Positions 60,096-64,000 of a DNA stretch of 64,000 nucleotides are shown in pieces (position 1 is the first letter of the stretch; every line of letters starts with the position of its first letter). The notes beneath the pieces are model-generated. The model was not told the origin of the DNA, did no database searches, and saw only the letters and a list, made by a program, of their open reading frames with translations. The DNA is from Diphasiastrum complanatum (taxonomy: Eukaryota > Streptophyta > Lycopodiopsida > Lycopodiales > Lycopodiaceae). The translations under genes and the position numbers were made by a program. The DNA lies in contig CM055095.1 in assembly GCA_029204225.1 (NCBI GenBank), positions 19,801,450 to 19,865,449 of the forward strand, given 5' to 3'.

Positions 60096-62439
60096 TTAGT
60101 TTGCTGTCGCTGTAGATATTGGCTCCGGACTCCTTTTATCCAGCCAGGCAATAATGTCGTTGAACACATTCCTGATTTTGTCATCGGTTTCACCAACAAA
60201 TATTCCATGCCATGTGTCTGGATAGAGTTTGAAAGTTTTATCAGTGCTACAGGCTGCGTTGTAGAGAGCTCTACTGGTGTCTGGATCGGTGATTATGTCG
60301 TCTTCTCCATGTAGTACAAAAAAAGGCAAGGACACCTGAAAATGGAATCAGTCAGAGAATCACCATAGTGCTCAATATACTATAATTTTATCCGTGGTTC
60401 TTGGTAGCGTTTCATGTTGCATGTTGACTTGTTCTTCAGCAGAGCCAAATGATCCATATCGTCCTGATGCGTATAGTAAGTACTATATTGTAATTCTTTT
60501 GTCATTGCGAGATTAAATAATATAGACACAAAAGAGGAGCATCAGCGATTTTGAAATTTGTTTCTCGCTGTAAGAAACTTGACAAGAAAGAATTGGTTTT
60601 ACCTTGTCAAGATTTTTCTGGAGGCGCTTGCTCGCCTTTATCGCCTCTAAAACAGTTTTCAGACGGGGTCTGTCTTGGTATGCATAAGGATTAGCCCGCA
60701 CCTAAGAACAGCAACATTCTATGAGAATTTGGAACTCTCCTATTGAACAATTACGTAACAAAGTTTACAGCTACACTCTAGCAAAAATCTATGAATGGCA
60801 AATGGGGGCCAGCATATTCAATCCAGTTACGGAGAGTATACATTGGATCGAGTCCTACCTGCAATCTTTTCTCGGGTTCCTTGAATGCTGTATCGATCAC
60901 ATCATTTGCAGGCACAATTTTCCAAGTTCCAATGAATGGTGTCACCCAATCCAGAGCAGTCATCAAGAAGTCTGGCGGCATTCTGGTTTTCTCGGATATC
61001 TATCATGTTTTGATAACAACGCAGGCACGGGAGACATTAGCAATAGTCATCACGAAGTCTGGTGGCATTCTGGTTGTCTAGGTTATCTAGACAATTTTAT
61101 AACTTACAACGGGGACAAAAGAGACAATAGCTATATAGTATATAGTGAACAATCGGCTAGCTGTGAATTTGAGCATTGTCAAAGTCCAACGGAAAAAGAT
61201 TACCATAGGAAGCTAAGTTTGGCTGGAAATAAATTCTAGTCACACACTACACCTAACGAATTCTACTCCACATTGAAGACTAGTTGGTTAAATGAATGAA
61301 AGTATCTTCCAAAGGAAAAAGCAATGGGTGTACTTTTTATTACCTTACACATGGGCACAGCAAATACACCGCCATCCCAAAGGGTAGGCTCTTTCAGGTG
61401 AATGGAAAGTGCCACACAGCCTCCCATGGACTCGCCAAGGATATATTTGGGTATGTTCTTGTACTCTTCAAGCTCTGCAAAGATCAATAGTAGGTGGAGT
61501 GAGATTCACCAGAGGTCATAACTAGATCGAAAAGACTCTTTATTTACCTGGTGTCTGCATATCCTCCTTAAATCCGATTGCCACATCTTCTTGATATTTG
61601 TTCATGTGAAACTGATTAAGCAGCTAGTATAGTTGAAAAGTGGACTGATTTTCTGGTAGCAATACCCCTGATAGTTTTGTAATATGTTCTCGTGTCGTCT
61701 ATAAGACGTGTAAAATCACTGATGTAACACTGCAACCCATCGGATCTACCATGGCCTTCATATTCTATGCCGTGCACGGCATACCCTGCCTCTCCGAGAT
61801 AAACACCAGTTCCTGTCATCGCAATGTGATTCATCGTTCTTTTGTTAGTCTACCTAGTCTAAGCTCTTCTTCTTACTAGAAAAAGCTTGCAGAAACTGAT
61901 CAGTTAGCCACTAGGAAGCAATATATATCGCTCGGCCTGCACATTGCACAAATACATTAATGTTAAATTCTGGGCGTCGTTCAGATCTTTGCCCATGTCA
62001 ACGTACCGATCATGAACCTACTCACATCCATGGCATACCCTGCGAAAAAAACCAACAATAAATAAGAATTAAACTGCATTCCAGTAGGATCAACAGGCAA
62101 AATCCTGACCAAGTAAGCATAATCACAGCCATACGAAAGACTATATTGGTTCTAGCTGCTAGCAATACTTGCCATGACAAAGGCAAACTACACCCCGGAT
62201 CGGGCGGTGCTTTGGGATCCATTTGCAAGTGAGAAATTTGACCTCACGAGAATTCGTATAGAATTCCTGCAATACACAAGGCATACAGTAAAGATCAGCA
62301 ATTAAGTTGATAGATCTGATTTGAATTTGGGATAAAATTATATTAACGGTTTAAGAAACTGAATCTTCTTCCATTTTAGTGCTGCAACAAATATATTCAC
62401 CTCGTCATATTTGATGTAGCTTGGCACTTCTAAATCCAT
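60096..62439 (-). CDS. alpha/beta hydrolase, monoacylglycerol lipase / caffeoylshikimate esterase family, 8 exons
   Basis: Serine hydrolase that in plants cleaves monoacylglycerol, lysophospholipid or caffeoyl-shikimate (lignin pathway). Exons, 5' to 3' on the minus strand: 62439-62401, 62266-62173, 62039-62007, 61812-61666, 61474-61344, 60999-60859, 60701-60603, 60335-60096; 307 codons plus stop. Start MDLEVPSYIKYDE. Motifs: CHGYAMD (oxyanion HG), GYAVHGIEYEGHGRSDG, LGESMGG (nucleophile Ser in GxSxG), FAVPMCK then ISEKTRMPPDF, WKIVPANDVIDTAFKEP, FFVLHGEDDIITDP (catalytic Asp) and YPDTWHGI (catalytic His). Length fits the family (about 310-330). The intron after the HG codon uses a GC donor (GCAAGT); all others are GT-AG. 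The sequence cannot separate lipase from caffeoylshikimate esterase. Confidence 0.93.
60961..61134. repeat. 87-base tandem duplication across the hydrolase exon 6 acceptor
   Basis: Units at 60961 and 61048 share AGTCTGG.GGCATTCTGGTT. The left unit contains the true exon 6 start and acceptor; the right unit is a diverged copy in intron 5. Confidence 0.8.
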
Positions 62440-63330
62440 TTCCTATTGACCTGGCAATTACAACCAGAACCAAATTATCTGATCAGCTTTTGAGGTGGAT
62501 GTCTTGGTTCTGGAAACAGTGAGACAACAACAGCCCACAAAAAGCAGCCTACCACCAGATGAGAAACAATATAGCATACAGAAGGAGCTGCACCAGATAA
62601 TCACTATTACTATCAATAGTTCATGACGTAATTAAATGCTCTGGTTTGAAGTAGAACGAGCATGAACTGGCTCCCCTTTATGCTATCAGTATCAGCCTCC
62701 TAAGATTAGTGCCACATCAAACAAGAAGTTAGCGGTCTAGTATGTAGATTCTAGAAAGATGTTCTACTAGACTAGAGCTAGAGCACCTGTATTGGAAATG
62801 TTAAAAAGGAGGTAGATTGTGTAGGTTTATTGGGTGGACCTACACCATGCCAAGGGAATGCATATAAGGCTGAAAACTAAGAGCTTGGTATAAGTTTTTC
62901 CTTGATTCTCAGCCCTTGATGCACTCCCTGACATGGTGCATGGTGCAGGGTGAGGGTGCTGAGATTAAGCAAAAGCCCAAAAAATCTTGCGGGTCGATTG
63001 GTCCGAGGAGAGAGCATAGGTAGTTGCAAGCCATGGGGACGGCGGCCAGATTATTTCAAAACCAATACAACCCATGGACATGATTAGTTGACATAATAGA
63101 TTTTTTGGCTGTGTTCTACCATTGATATGCCGGATGCAATAATTCTGTCAAGAGTCACAAGAATCATTGAGGTCTCAAGATAGAGCAAGAGCTTCACAAG
63201 TCACAAAAAAATGTATGTTTTTTTTCTACGATGTTGAAAAAAGTTGCAAATTGCACGATGGAGCAAGAGTAGCAAGAGACGCGTAAGTCTTATTTTCAAT
63301 GGTAATTTGCTAGTTGAGGAGTCTATACAT
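62440..63330. other. 5' flank of the hydrolase gene and intergenic DNA
   Basis: It should contain the promoter and 5' UTR on the minus strand; no TATA box was convincing. No other gene seen. Confidence 0.5.
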
Positions 63331-63339
63331 TTGGTCTGT

Positions 63340-64000
63340 AGGTCCTTTTAAAATTGCAATTTTTCTTTTTGCAAATATCAACAATGTCCAGACCACCAAA
63401 AGTTATGTCGTATAAACATATAGGTCTTGCTCGATTCTTCGAAGAAAAATTATTCAACAACAGAAAGGGAAGCACTTGGAATGATTTTTACTGTAGAAAA
63501 ATTTCGGCATTATTTGTTGGAATACGCCTTTATATTTCATGTTGATCATTATGCTTTGAAGTATCTTGTTAATAAACCTGATTTATCTGGCCGAATTGCT
63601 CGTTGGGTTTTGTTGCTACAAGAGTTCACTTATCAAGTTGAGCTTCGTCAAGGAAAATATCATACTAATGCTGATTATTTTTTTTGACTTTTCACAAGAA
63701 AGATTGAAGAACCGTTAAATGATGACTTTTCATATGAAAATTTATTCAAGATATCTTCTATGAACTCTTTATATTCTGATATTATTATTTATCTCAAAGA
63801 TCATATGTATCCTGGCGGGTATGACTTGGAGATGAAGACAATATTTCTATATAAAGTCACACCTTATACCATCATCAACAATGTCCTGTATAAGCTTGGT
63901 GCAGATCATCAGCTACGAAGGTGTCTTAAACCTGAAGATATTCTAAAGGTTATTCGAGCCTTACATTCCGAAGATGCCAGTGGACATTTCGCCATGAAGA
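63340..64000 (+). pseudogene. Ty3/gypsy RNase H and integrase start, runs off the right edge
   Basis: A frameshift near 63430 splits the RT end (PRPPKVMSYKHIGLA) from RNase H, which reads KNYSTTEREALGMIFTVEKF, HYLLEYAFIFHVDHYALKYL and GRIARWVLLLQEFTYQVELR. The line NADYFF replaces the usual ADxLSR, then a stop at 63685-63687. Beyond it the plus strand continues with YPGGYDLEMKTIFLYKVTPY and ILKVIRALHSEDASGHFAMK, the integrase zinc-binding start (HxxxxxGHF). The rest lies outside the window. Confidence 0.88.

Noticed and set aside
61548-61611. Exon-like segment in hydrolase intron 4 with acceptor and donor, reading MNKYQEDVAIGFKEDMQT
   Set aside because: Joining it to exon 4 in the correct phase gives a stop, and the family spacing between CYI and GES fits without it. 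It may be a remnant or rare alternative exon.

Overview
The window is nuclear DNA from a land plant, most likely a seed plant. It has GT-AG spliceosomal introns, three plant-type multi-exon genes, a heavy load of decayed Ty1/copia retrotransposons with some Ty3/gypsy, hAT and foldback pieces, and very long dinucleotide repeats. I see no bacterial-style gene organisation and no tRNA or rRNA gene. The species cannot be named from the sequence.

Three host genes can be modelled from exon to exon. (1) 6935-10267, plus: an amino acid permease of the AAP type, 7 exons, 502 residues, with a TATA box and a (CT)n tract upstream of the start codon. (2) 43039-50064, plus: a small mitochondrial inner-membrane protein of the COA1 (cytochrome oxidase assembly) type, 4 exons, 211 residues, with a 5.9 kb second intron full of retrotransposon debris. 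(3) 60096-62439, minus: an alpha/beta hydrolase of the monoacylglycerol lipase / caffeoylshikimate esterase family, 8 exons, 307 residues, with one GC-AG intron placed at its HG oxyanion motif. All three keep open frames and consistent splice phases across every junction, so they look functional.

Layout: 1-2200 minus-strand copia with internal deletion; 3324-5612 plus-strand copia of the same family; 6180-6330 gypsy integrase scrap; 6700-10640 permease gene; 10640-13789 no gene seen; 13790-15381 LTR pair with almost no internal region; 15737-16954 copia integrase broken by an inversion; 17875-18479 foldback element; 19255-24333 copia pol, LTR and microsatellites; 24334-41640 a dense cluster of head-to-head and tandem copia fragments, with a hAT transposase remnant (27210-27800) and an 800 bp foldback element inserted cleanly in a copia RT (30172-30972); 43039-50064 COA1-like gene; 50065-57780 no coding gene seen but rich in minisatellites, a possible Helitron end and an array of small hairpins; 57810-58118 an unrecognised ORF; 60096-62439 the hydrolase gene; 63340-64000 gypsy RNase H/integrase running off the window.

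The most unusual signal is at 55231-55753 (with one more copy at 57320). A short inverted repeat with a GCGA-like loop recurs eight times at 52-107 base intervals (mostly 60-74), and at least two copies have changed both arms in a matching way, which suggests the hairpin itself is what is copied or kept. A second hairpin family follows at 56377-56695, next to a sequence matching a retrotransposon primer binding site. The host genes have no visible functional link to one another.
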